Shown here: positions 11,721-21,248 of the stretch, one piece after another
How the letters are laid out: every line of letters starts with the position of its first letter
How positions within the stretch are numbered: position 1 is the stretch's first letter
Origin: Vesta saturnalis
Lineage: Eukaryota > Arthropoda > Insecta > Coleoptera > Lampyridae
NCBI GenBank assembly: GCA_036346205.1
Contig: JARFJB010000102.1
Coordinates: forward strand, 805,001 to 869,000
DNA: 64,000 nt
Direction: 5' to 3'
Notes under the pieces: model-generated
The model's input: only the letters and a program-made list of their open reading frames with translations
Told to the model about the DNA's origin: nothing
The model's database searches: none
Program-made: the position numbers and the translations under genes

Positions 11721-12148
11721 ATAGTTTGAATGGGTGGAAAATTTCCATTGCTATTAAGGATAGAGGTTTTAATTTTATTTAAAACTGGAGTAAATTAAAT
11801 TACTCCAGTTTTTTTGAGTATAATAAATTGGTTCCTAACTAACTTTAATTACCCATAAATTACCGGCTACCAAGCAAATCAATAAGTAAATATATACACA
11901 TTAGAAATACTGTACAAGCTGCGATTGGTTGGAATAAATAAATAATTTTCAATTGAACGGGTTATCTGGACCTGCAATAAAATAAGATTATAATCAATAC
12001 CTAATTGTAAATTTATATTTGGTCTTACCAAACGGAAAGCTGTACTCAACAGGTGATTAGATTTAGAAATTTAAGTAATCAGGAAGTCTATCGAATGCAT
12101 GTAAATATGTGTGAGTGTGTGCATGTTTACCTACTATTTTATTGTTAT
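11721..12148. other. No gene recognised
   Basis: AT-rich. The only structure is a perfect hairpin aactggagtaa(attaaa)ttactccagtt near 11782-11808, which could fold in RNA or as a cruciform. No coding signal is seen. Confidence 0.45.
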
Positions 12149-12681
12149 GTTATCCTTGCCAGGAGTGTTTACGGCTATGTTATTAATTTATGAATCTAGC
12201 CATCCAATTTCTTTATACTGTCTTTTCATATAAAATAGTGAATTAAATAAGGATGGTGAACATTCGTGGTGCATTTGACGAAATCGACATACGGTATTGA
12301 ATAAGCAAATGTAGTAGAAAGAGTAAACCTATAAACGCTTAACCAATTTGTTTTATATGCATATAAATTTAATTCTGATTTGACTAATACTACATAACCT
12401 CCATTTGTTTGTTTATCATTTTGACTGTTTCCTCATTTCCTACATTTACTTCTTTTAATCATCATTTATTACACACTTTAAATTTATTCTAATTTTTACA
12501 AAATAAATCGCAATAAATATGTAATTGTATTTTGGAATTCTGGAGCTTTAAATGCTGCCATCTCGGGGTACATTTTCTAATCAGAATTTATTATAACGAA
12601 AATAATTGACTCATATTTGTCATATTACACCATACGATTGTATCTGATGACGTAGCGGTAAACACTCCTGGCGAGGATAAC
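12149..12681. mobile_element. MITE-like element, 32-bp terminal inverted repeats
   Basis: gttatccttgccaggagtg at 12149 is mirrored at the right end (gcgaggataac, ending 12681). Over 32 bp the two ends differ at three positions. The 533-bp interior is AT-rich and non-coding. A 3-bp TAT flank is possible on both sides but is not diagnostic. The superfamily is undetermined. Confidence 0.75.
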
Positions 12682-12984
12682 TATAATCTGTGTTGAGAAT
12701 AAAAGTCAGGCTTTATTTGTTGAAAATTATTGTGAATAATTGGATTTATTAAATAATTGTTAATAAACTGTTGTTGATTGGAAACTTCTTATTAAATTGC
12801 AGTGGCTATCTTTCGGAGGTTCGTAGTTACTCCAGTTTAGATTATAAACTACTTGGTGCTCTGAATTCTTCGTTTTTTTTGGTAATACAGTATCTTGGTT
12901 ATTTAAAACCCACCCCTTTCCGTGAGCTTGTCGGCCCCAAATTGTACTACGTTACAATTCCCATGCTGTTCATGCTTATCTTGG
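12682..12984. other. No gene recognised
   Basis: Short unassigned stretch between the MITE and the RptA copy that hosts the large nest. No long open frame with a domain pattern, and no clear terminal repeats. Confidence 0.4.
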
Positions 12985-13219
12985 GCACGCTGTATATCAA
13001 GTTGCAAAATAAACATATTTTTTGCGTTAGAAGTAGGGTTTGAGCACGAGCGTAGCAAATGGCCCAACACACCGTGTGCAAAGACAGTCAATTTTGCACG
13101 TATTTTATATAAGATTTTTGTAACAATCATTGTTGAAAACATTCACATCTGGTACGTTTTAGGTTCATTTCGGTTAAAATAAAGTACAGAAATTTTATCG
13201 TTATAGTACTTTTTATAAT
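12985..13219 (+). repeat. RptA, left part of the copy interrupted by the Tc1 nest
   Basis: It carries the RptA middle (atatcaagttgcaaaataaa, gagcacgagcgtagcaaatg, caccgtgtgcaaagac) and stops at ...actttttataat just before TA 13220-13221. The matching continuation (TAccttcaattttcaac...) is found 16 kb away at 29208. This proves that everything between is an insertion. Confidence 0.8.
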
Positions 13220-13221
13220 TA

Positions 13222-13279
13222 CGAGCCCTAACAACTATATATTGGGACGCTTCACAATTTTCATATTTATGAAAGACAT
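13222..13279 (+). repeat. Tc1 left terminal inverted repeat, outer part
   Basis: Pairs with 29150-29207 (gggacgcttcacaattttca versus the complement of the right end). The rest of the left repeat resumes at 16422. Confidence 0.85.
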
Positions 13280-13615
13280 TTAAGAGATATTTATAAAAAT
13301 GAAGCATTTACTTTCAAGTAAAAGGTAGAAGCAAAAGGTAGAAGTAAAAGGATTTGCTTCAATTCGTATTCATAATCTCTACCTTTTCCTTGCAAGGAAA
13401 TGCTTCGGATAATTAAAGTAAAAGGTACAGAGATTAGCCGTTAGCGATGTCAAAGTTTGTTGACAAACTAGTTGAAACTTGCAGTGTGCAATAAACTCGT
13501 GTATGTCAGCGGTTTATTTTATTTGTTTCATACTTAAAAACTGTTCGCAAGTGAACTGAGGTAAAGTTGATCCTTCTGATTTATTTGTGCCAGTGTTAAA
13601 AGTTAACAAACTTAA

Positions 13616-14936
13616 AATGACTGACACAGATAGTGAACGGGAAGATAGCGAAGATGTAACTACTGAGATGATGTTTATCGCTGAAAAAGTCCAAGCATTT
13701 CCGGAGATTCTCGAGAAATCTCAAGTTCCAGCGATGAAAAAAAAGAAAACTGCTGCATTAACTGCAATCGTTAAGGAATATGTGACTCTGTTTGGTAAGG
13801 AGATGGAAATTAAAGCTTTCATGTAAAAAGTGAACAATATGAAAACACGATTGAAAACTAAAACAGATAAAAATAAAACAGGGAACAAGCCTATTCGCCT
13901 TCTGTCCTGGGAGAAAGTAATGTTACAGAGTATGGATGCAGACATAAATCCTGTATTAAGTCGGGTCCCAGGTATGAATTACCGATCTGTTTACAGGGTG
14001 TTCCAAAAAAGCACACCAGAGCAAATTTATATATTTTTTAAATTTCTGGGTTCAACGTAAAATTCTAAGCATATTTCGTATGACATACTTTATGCCTAAA
14101 TTTAATTGTTTTCGGGCTAGAAGCAATTGAAAATCTGCATTTTACCATCAACTTTATCCAAATATTGTGCACAACAGTCATAGATAGCGAAAAATGAATT
14201 TCAATTTCTTGTCTAACTTCTTAACTCCTACATGAGGTCTCACATGGCCCTTAAAATATAAAAAAAAATTTTTCTCGATCTTTAACCGTTTGTGCACATT
14301 ATTTGGAGAAAGTTGATGGTTTAATGCAGATTTTGTATTGTTTCTAGCTCGAAAAAAAAATTGAGCTTAAGCATAAAGTAGGTTATATGAAATATGCATA
14401 GAATTTTACTTATAATCCAGAAATAGTATACATGGAATTCCATTTAAAAAAAATTTGCTCTGGTGTGCTTTTTTGGAACACCCTGTATAACAGATCTGTT
14501 ATCGATAACAAAGCTTGAGTTATGTCCGACATTTTGGTAAAAGATTCAACTTTCTATCTTTAAAAATAAAAAAGTTAGAGGGGTGTTCCCAACCCTGTAT
14601 TTACTATGTATATTTTTATTAGGGGCTCTTGCGGTTGGTGTGCCAATTCAACCTTCCGTACCTACCTCAAGGGATGACATTACGACGAAAAGTGATGCCC
14701 ATGAGATGACTGTGCCTGGAAAGGTAGCTAAGAAAAAGCGATCGTACATATCAGTTGAAGAGGTTGCTCCAAAAAAATTACCTGTGAAGCGTACATTTGT
14801 TTCAGAAGAACCTGATGAGACGAGGCAGTTAACGACAACCCAGCTTCAACGATTAGTTTTAGTTGAGCAACTGAAAGTCGTTCGTCTCCAACAACAATAT
14901 TACTCTGCCAAGCTACACAGAAATTGAACGAGACTT
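13616..14936 (+). pseudogene. PIF/Harbinger accessory (Myb/MADF-like DNA-binding) protein, interrupted
   Basis: The translation starts MTDTDSEREDSEDVTTEMM and reads into KKKKTAALTAIVKEYVTLFG. A stop or frame break at about 13826 follows, then NNMKTRLKTKTDKNKTGNK and LLSWEKVML. This looks like the Myb/SANT-like DNA-binding module that accompanies Harbinger nucleases. The frame is cut by the MITE at 13992-14487. It resumes around 14620 with a basic, Ser/Thr-rich linker and a helical C-terminus (TTTQLQRLVLVEQLKVVRLQ) ending near 14927. Assignment of the second half rests on its position and orientation. Confidence 0.6.
13992..14487. mobile_element. MITE (Tc1/mariner type) with ~38-bp inverted ends
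   Basis: tacagggtgttccaaaaaag at the left and ttttttggaacaccctgta at the right are mirror copies extending over gcacaccagagcaaattt. Both ends carry TA, the Tc1/mariner target. The 496-bp interior has no coding capacity but repeats the motifs gtttctagctcg/cgggctagaagc and aaccatcaactttctcc in inverted form. Most of the element is thus a long imperfect palindrome. Confidence 0.85.
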
Positions 14937-15196
14937 CCAACAAAGGACCTTCGAAAGGGTATGCTATCGTGGGGGATAAAACTTACTGTAACCTGTAATT
15001 AATTAATTAATTAATGTATCATTATATATATTTATTATTATTAATTATATGTATTTAAAATTTATTTCATATAATACAAAATAAACGATTTCTTTCGAAT
15101 CCAAACGTGTAAGTTTTATTTTAAGCAACTACTTAAATCTTTGTGGGTTCTTACTAAACAATATTACATAGCATCAAATAAAAGTTTTTAAATATA

Positions 15197-16109
15197 TTAT
15201 AAACCTATATTGTTATTAGTAATAAGATGAGCCAATTCTTCTCGCCGTCCTTGTCCTTGTGCGCGAATAGCATCTACATTTTCATCCTCTATATGTCGCA
15301 AGTCCTGTTTATCCTCTTCTGCATCTTCTTGAAAATCTGCATCTTGTAATTGCTTAGCTATGTTGTGTAACATAGCACATACAATAATAACTTTTGGAAT
15401 ACTGGTAAATTTCACTCTGCATCCATACTTCAGAATAGGAAATCGCCGTTTCAGTTGCCCAAATGTATGATCAATCACAACTCGCTCAGATGTAAGTAGC
15501 CTCTTGAAGGCTATCTGATATTCCTCGTGGGGTTGGGGTAGGGAGTCATGAGACATGGCATTATACCATACCCACTGTCCCCTAATAGTATAGTGTTTCT
15601 TGTCCTTTTCATGACTTCACATATACGAGAACTTCCATATACGAGAATCATGAACTGATCCAGGCCAACTTGCATCTATACTAGTTATAACACAATTCTG
15701 GTCGCATGTGACCTGCACATTAATACTGCTAAAACCTTTTCGATTTACATATTCGTCTCCAAATTGGGCTGGCTTTTCAATACGAATGTGCGTGCAGTCA
15801 ATAACCCCAATGACTGCGGGCTGCGTACATCCCAATTCTCAGCAATTCCGCTCTGGAATCCAGGGTTCGCACAATAACGCAGAAATATTTTCATTTTCTG
15901 CACAGGTGATAGGGCTGCTCCACGAGTTTCGAGATCTGCACCAAGAAAGTGGTCCGCCAACCACACCACATTCTCCCCCTCAAATCTAAATAACGTTTTG
16001 AAATCTGATTCACGTGGCGTACGTCTTGGTTTGTAGTATTTTCTTGTACGTAAATGCACCATATTAGCCATAACAAACACAACACTGAAGCCACACAACC
16101 AAAGATCAC
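15197..16109 (-). pseudogene. PIF/Harbinger transposase (DDE nuclease), broken
   Basis: Minus-strand reading from 16100. FKTLFRFEGENVVWLADHFLG and SPVQKMKIFLRYCANPGFQ (N-terminal helical part) come first. Then PAVIGVIDCTHIRIEKP and YVNRKGFSSINVQVTCD, with DASWPGSVHDSRIW carrying the conserved D/H residues. Then FKRLLTSERVVIDHTFGQLK with the final acidic/Arg-rich block, CAMLHNIAKQL, and an acidic tail. This is the DDE_Tnp_4-type nuclease that cuts at TWA. At least two frame breaks, near 15600 and 15840, inactivate it. Confidence 0.85.
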
Positions 16110-16421
16110 TAGATAGATCTTAACACATAAAACACTCCTACAAATAGACTTTTTACGTTACGAGCTGTTTGATGGCTGGCTAACTACTGAAAACAGTGAT
16201 AAAAGTTGTGGTGAACCTAGATTCCTTTTTTAGAAGCAAATCCTTTAGTTTTTGAGCAAATGCTTCTTTTTATAAATACGAAAAACATAACACCTTTTAC
16301 TTTAAAGCAAACCCATCGAAGATTTACCTTTTCCTTCACTTTTCTTTATGCATATACCTTCAAGGAATTGCTTTATTTTTTGAAAGCAAAAGGTAAGGCT
16401 TCTTTTTATAAATACGGCCTA

Positions 16422-16586
16422 TTAACTGAAACATTCTAAATATATTCAAACTACATATATTTTTCAAAAAGCTGTTTAATACGTAAGTAAACACTTATAA
16501 TTAATTATGGAATTTATTGTTAAACGTAAGAAATAACTTAAACAAAGAAATAATGCTAATTATGCTTGGCAACTAAATGTTGGGAC
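16422..16586 (+). repeat. Tc1 left terminal inverted repeat, inner part
   Basis: It pairs at roughly 80% with the complement of 28985-29149 (catatatttttcaaaaagct, ggcaactaaatgttgggac). It directly follows the right end of the Harbinger element and ends 18 bp before the transposase stop codon. Confidence 0.8.
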
Positions 16587-16604
16587 TTTATATATTTTTT
16601 TCTT

Positions 16605-17606
16605 TTAATAACTGGTAACATCGCCTTTGGCTTTTATTACTGCTTGAATTCTTGAAGGCATGCTTCTTACCAATTTTTCGCAGAATTCAGGAGACAAAAT
16701 GTTCCAAATTTCCTGAATCTTAGATCTTAAAGTTTCCATATTTCTCTGGGGATTATTTCTCAGGTATCGTTTCATTTCATACCAAACACATTCAATTACA
16801 TTCAGATCCGGACTGCTAGATGGCCAAGAAATAACATTTATATTATTTTCGGCAAACCACTGCTTAGTTGATCGAGCCGTGTGGCATGAGGCGCCGTCTT
16901 GTTGGAAAATAAAGTTTCCCGTGTGATAAAGTTGCCGAATACTCGGAATTAATGTATTTTCTAAAATTTGTTTGTACTTTTCAGCGTTCACTGTACCCTC
17001 TATAAAGTGCATCTGACCTAATCCCTTAGCAGACATACACCCCCAAATCATTTGACCTTTAGGAAATTTGAGTCCGTTTCAAACAATCTTTATGAAACGC
17101 CTCTTCCTTTGTACGGATTATCCTTTTACGCATATCTCCAACACACACATCGAATTTTGACTCATCGCTGAAAACTACTTTTTTCCAATCTTCAAAAGTT
17201 CACGAAATTTTTGATTTTGCCCAAGTTAAGCGATGTTTCTTTTGTTTGGCAGTTAAAAGTGGCTTTTCTTTCGCCTAAGACAGAGTTTATTAATTTTAAG
17301 AGGACAATCAGAATGTATTTTGTGTAACATACCTTGTAAAAACCAAGACCTGATTTATGAATCCATTTTCTGCAGCATTCTCTCGAAAAGGATAGGTTAT
17401 TTTCACTGTTCCAACAAGCAGTGATTTCCCGAAAAGTGCCGCGCCTCCCTTTTTTGCATATTTTCACTAATGCACGTCGATCCCTTTCTTTAACTAATTG
17501 AGCACGACCGGTGCTTTTTCCCTTTATTTTCAATGTACCTCTATCTTTATAATATTTTACAATATTACCGACTGACGATTTCGATAAATTAATAATAATA
17601 ATAATT
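16605..17606 (-). pseudogene. Tc1-like transposase, main part
   Basis: On the minus strand the second half of the HTH DNA-binding region (NLSKSSVGNIVKYYKDRGTL, then GRAQLVKERDRRALVKICKK) occupies 17585-17330. The first catalytic Asp block (VVFSDESKFDV) is near 17180. MIWGCMSAKGLGQMHFIEG leads to the second Asp (FQQDGASCHTAR) and the Glu (SSPDLNVIECVW). There are 34 residues between the second D and E, i.e. DD34E as in Tc1. A frameshift near 17075 and other breaks are present. The gene is cut at residue ~35 by the hAT at 17608; its start lies at 25090. Confidence 0.85.
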
Positions 17607-17607
17607 G

Positions 17608-20194
17608 GACCTCGGATTTCTAAGCACAAATAATTCCCGAAATAATCATTCAATATGCATTTTAAAATTGTTAAAATAAGCATTAAAAAAGCATTTATAA
17701 GCACAAATAAACGTTTATATGCAACAATAAGCATTCCCTATGCACCAATAAAAAATTGCGTTATTTATTTCCAGAGTGAAAGGCAATAATGGGTTTTTAA
17801 AAAATAAAAACAACAGTAAAGTAGTTCATGTATTTATTTATGGAACAATATATATTTAAATAAAATACAATGTGCCCTAATGTTCTAAAAGAAACATAAA
17901 ACGATTAACCCCTAACAACTACGAGGTTTTTTTTAACAACTAAACTCATAAAAAAATTAATGGTAATTTGAAAAGCAATACGTATTTAATACATTTTCTA
18001 AATTTTCTGAAGTAAAACTTCTTCGCTTTTCATTGAAAATTAATTTATAGGCAGAAAATGATCTTTTAACCTCCAGCGATGTCAACGGTGCAAATTTAAA
18101 AAACTGCACTAGTTCCAAGGGAATATTACTGGGCGAATCAAAATTCCCTTCCCCTGATAGTATTTTATCAATGACATCCAAAGTATGGTATCCAAGATTT
18201 TTATTAATAACGAAAGCAAATTTGCTTTTAACAATTTCCGGAGTTTTTCCGTTTGAACTTTCTATTTCGGTTTTGAGAGTTCTTACTATATTTAAACTAT
18301 CATTAAGGGAAAGATGGGAATTTTCTAGTTTTTTAATTGCTTCTGCAATGCATAAAAAGTTGCTGGAGATATATACAGTATCCTTATGCAAATTCTTGTC
18401 TTTCACAAGACGTTTTGCAGTTGGAATGGAAATTGCGTCAGTTTCGTTCAAAATCATTAATTAGTTCTGCTATATCGTTAAAATGGTTTGCATAAAAGTC
18501 TACTGCTTTTAACCAAGTACGCCATCTTGTAATAATAGGTTCTGGGGGTAATGATAAATTGGTCAATTTAGATTTATAGTGAGCTACGCGCGTGGGTGCT
18601 TTAAGAAATATTTTTTTAATTACAGCAATGAAAGTATTAACGCTTGGATATGAATCCCTAATAGTTTCTGCTATTCGGTGAAGACCATGTGCTAGACACG
18701 TAACATGCACTAAGTTAGGGTAAAATGTTTTCAGTAATTTTCCTGCAGCTACCATGTAAGCTGCGGCATCTGTGTACATGAGTAAAACATTTTTGTCGTT
18801 AAACTCCGTGGGGAATAGAAATCTTAAGCAGGAATTCACAAAATAAACTACCGTATTGCTATTCGTTATTTCTAAGACTTTAGAACATAGGTACCAAATA
18901 TAATCTTGTTGAATCGAATTTGCTTAATCCTACGGCATCAGTAGTTTCGTCAACTGAAAACCAAATTGGATGTCCTGATACGTCTTCTCGTATTTGCTGT
19001 ATGGCAGAATTATATCAAACGTCCAGATAATTTTTTCTTAATGTTGATTCCGTAGGAATACTGCGATCACAAAATTTTTCCAAGAATGTTTTAAAAATTG
19101 GATTTTCAACAGCTTTCCACGGGATATTTGCAGCGATTAAAGCACGACACAAATCTTTAGAAAAACCATTTCTTTTCTCAGTTGAATTGGTTAAAAATGT
19201 TTGTTTTAATGATTGTTGTCGAGCAACACTGGCCTGATGCAAAGATGTTTTAACGTGTTGTTGAATTTGGTATTTTTTGTTGCTTGATATCTTGAAAACA
19301 CAAAAATGCATTATTATTTAATATTAAATTTATTTGTTTATTATTCGAACAAAACTTATGACCGAAATTATGTAATTAAAATTAAAATTGCGTTAGACAC
19401 TTACTTCTTTGTTGCAAACATTACAAAATATGACGTCACCATCAGATGAAAAGCAGTCGTAGTCTTTTAACCACTGTTTATTAGTACACTTTTTGGAAGT
19501 TTATCCTTTCCCATTTTTGTTTCTTTAATAACCGAAAGTTATAGTTTAATTATCTAGTAATCAGTTGAATAAATTAGAATTAATTTCATTTGCTGTTACA
19601 AAGTGCATTGAAGCAGCAACAGCAAGTAGTCACTACCGAATGTATATGAAAATTCAAACTGAGAATGTTTTTGAAGTAGAAGGGATAGAAAACCACATGT
19701 TTTAGGGCTGCTTGACCATTCGGCACCTACAAAGCACGAGGCGATCACGCGCTGTACACTTGTTTACGCTGCTGACTCTTCGTTTTGAATATACTTGAGT
19801 TGTAAACAAACATCTGTGCCTACTTAAAATACACAATTCTCGAAAATCTTAACAAGTAAGCCGTCGGCTTACGTCATAGTTAATCTCTAGAGTGGTAGCT
19901 TATTGTATCTGTCGTGTTTATTTAAAAACTTTACAAAAACGCATTGTTGAAGAGATTTTAAAATAGACAGGCTTAAATTTTAAATATAAGTTCAAACGTA
20001 AAAATCCCCGAGCAGAAAATAAGCACAAATAAGCACGTTTTACATAAATAAGCACTTAAACACCAAAATAAACAGAATAAGCATAAATAACGTTAGCTCA
20101 TTTTCCATCAAATTGTCTGAAACGACTTTATGTTTATTTTCAAGGCAGTACACCTAATACACACAAATAAGCATTTGCTTAGAAATCCGAGGTC
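17608..20194. mobile_element. hAT element A, inserted in the Tc1 transposase gene
   Basis: Its ends are gacctcggatttctaagca (17608-17626) and its exact inverse complement (20176-20194). The flanks taataatt and taataata make a near 8-bp duplication, as expected for hAT, inside AAT-rich sequence. It encodes a hAT transposase on the minus strand. The ends lack the common CAGNG start, so the subfamily is unusual or the outermost bases have changed. Confidence 0.8.
17957..19500 (-). pseudogene. hAT transposase of element A
   Basis: Minus strand. A zinc-finger half, WLKDYDCFSSDGDVIFCNVC (19490-19405), ends at a GTAAGT donor. The other half, QIQQHVKTSLHQ, follows an intron of about 110 bp near 19290, giving a C2H2/BED-type finger. 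Then IREDVSGHPIWFSVDETTDA (first catalytic Asp) is near 18990, and LLMYTDAAAYMVAAG (second Asp) with TCLAHGLHRIAETI is near 18780-18660. LPPEPIITRWRTWL follows. PLTSLEVKRSFSAYKLIFNE, with the final Glu and the dimerisation region, is at about 18090-18020. Frame breaks lie near 18850-19015 and 18450. The order matches hAT transposases throughout. Confidence 0.85.
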
Positions 20195-20208
20195 TAATAA
20201 TAATAATA

Positions 20209-21077
20209 GAATTTGAATTTGAATTTGAATTTGAATTTATTTATTTCATAATATATACAGTTGAAGGTCCAACAAAGTCAAATGACTTATACGTTGGTGC
20301 CTTATTTATACATAAAATTTTTAGTACATTTAAATATAAAGATTACGTTTCTTCTTTAGTGTGGCGTTTAATGGTACACAATCATTGTAAACTACAGTTA
20401 AATAGGTCATGTTACATGTCTACATTTATTACATTGACTTATTAACCTATAAACTTTATTTATTTAGATAACTTTGTGTTATTATGTTATTTGTGTTTGT
20501 AACCACTGTTTTATATTATATTTATATTTTTTTGTTGAGCTAGTTTTTAAATCGTCAGGTATTGTATTGAATAGTAACGGTATTGTACATTTTAATGTCC
20601 TATATCCATAATTATTGTAATATTTGGGCACTATATATCTTTTTCTGCGAGTAAGGTGGTTATGATTTTCTGTCACTTTGTATTTGTTGTCTTCTTTGTA
20701 TTGTGTTAGGTACCAATATTTATAATACTTGTATGGTGTTAATGTATCACATAGTTTATACATTTGGTTTTTGCTTAATTTCTTGTCTTTGATTATTAGT
20801 TTCATTATTCTGTATTGTAGGTTTTCTAATTTCTTAATGTGAACATTTTCAGCACAACCCCATACTTGAAGTCCGTATCTTATTTGGGATTCCACTAACG
20901 CCTGGTATACTACAATCAATGTCTTTGTATCTAGAAATCTCTGAAGAATGTAAAAGCATCCTACAGTTTTCTTTAATTTGTTGTATATGTAATGAATATG
21001 TTTATCAAACTTAAGTTTGTTATCTATAGTGATTCCAAGGTATAATGTGCTATTTACGTTTTTTACAATTGGACAGT
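20209..21077 (-). pseudogene. 5'-truncated LINE, RT thumb and C-terminus (antisense)
   Basis: From 21070 down the minus strand reads STLYLGITIDNKLKFDKHI, then KKTVGCFYILQRFL, YQALVESQIRYGLQVWGCAE and a C-terminal domain ending TKKYKYNIKQWLQTQIT at 20482. The 3' UTR runs to a (gaattt)n tail at about 20209-20240, typical of LINEs that end in short tandem units. AAT repeats lie on both sides (20195-20207 and 21078 on), so the element probably inserted into an AAT microsatellite. The poly-tyrosine N-terminus of the longer open frame is only the translated microsatellite. Confidence 0.8.
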
Positions 21078-21080
21078 TAC

Positions 21081-21140
<60 letters not shown>
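21078..21140. repeat. (AAT)n microsatellite
   Basis: About 20 AAT units between an antisense LINE and the U6-LINE chimera. It lies at the border of two insertions and next to the AAT flank of hAT A. It may have grown from the A/T-rich target duplications. Confidence 0.9.
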
Positions 21141-21141
<1 letters not shown>

Positions 21142-21157
21142 TACTCGCTTCGGCGGT

Positions 21158-21196
<39 letters not shown>

Positions 21197-21248
21197 CGGC
21201 CCCTGCGCAAGGATGACACGCAAAATCGTGAAGCGTTCTACATTTTTT
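21141..21248 (+). ncRNA. U6 snRNA sequence (retrotransposed, fused to a LINE)
   Basis: Full-length match from memory to U6: gtactcgcttcggcggtac 5' stem-loop, then ACATATACTAAAATTGGAAC, the ACAGAGA box, AGATTAGCAcGGCCCC (AGC triad), GATGACACGCAAAATCGTG and the T-rich 3' end. The GTAC/GTAC stem is a compensated variant of the animal stem. The AAAATCGTG form is arthropod-like. In spliceosomes U6 supplies the catalytic core. This copy lacks the upstream TATA box and proximal element of a Pol III U6 gene; an AAT microsatellite is there instead. LINE sequence follows immediately. I conclude it is a cDNA copy joined by template switching, not a working gene. Confidence 0.9.

Larger units (their letters stand above)
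13283..16421. mobile_element. PIF/Harbinger element inserted in the Tc1 left repeat
   Basis: It is flanked by TTA on both sides (13280-13282 and 16422-16424), the target duplication expected of this superfamily. The ends share atttataaaaa(t)gaagc. Two convergent genes are present: a Myb/MADF-like accessory protein (plus strand) and a DDE nuclease (minus strand), the usual PIF/Harbinger pair. The Tc1 inverted repeat continues cleanly on either side, which fixes the borders. A 496-bp MITE interrupts the accessory gene. Confidence 0.8.

Noticed and set aside
20482..21219. 245-codon ORF with a poly-tyrosine N-terminus
   Set aside because: The Tyr run is the antisense of the (AAT)n microsatellite and the first codons come from the U6 complement; only 20482-21070 is LINE coding.
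21141..21248. Functional U6 snRNA gene
   Set aside because: No TATA box or proximal sequence element upstream; the sequence abuts an AAT microsatellite and continues into a LINE, so a retrotransposed copy is more likely.
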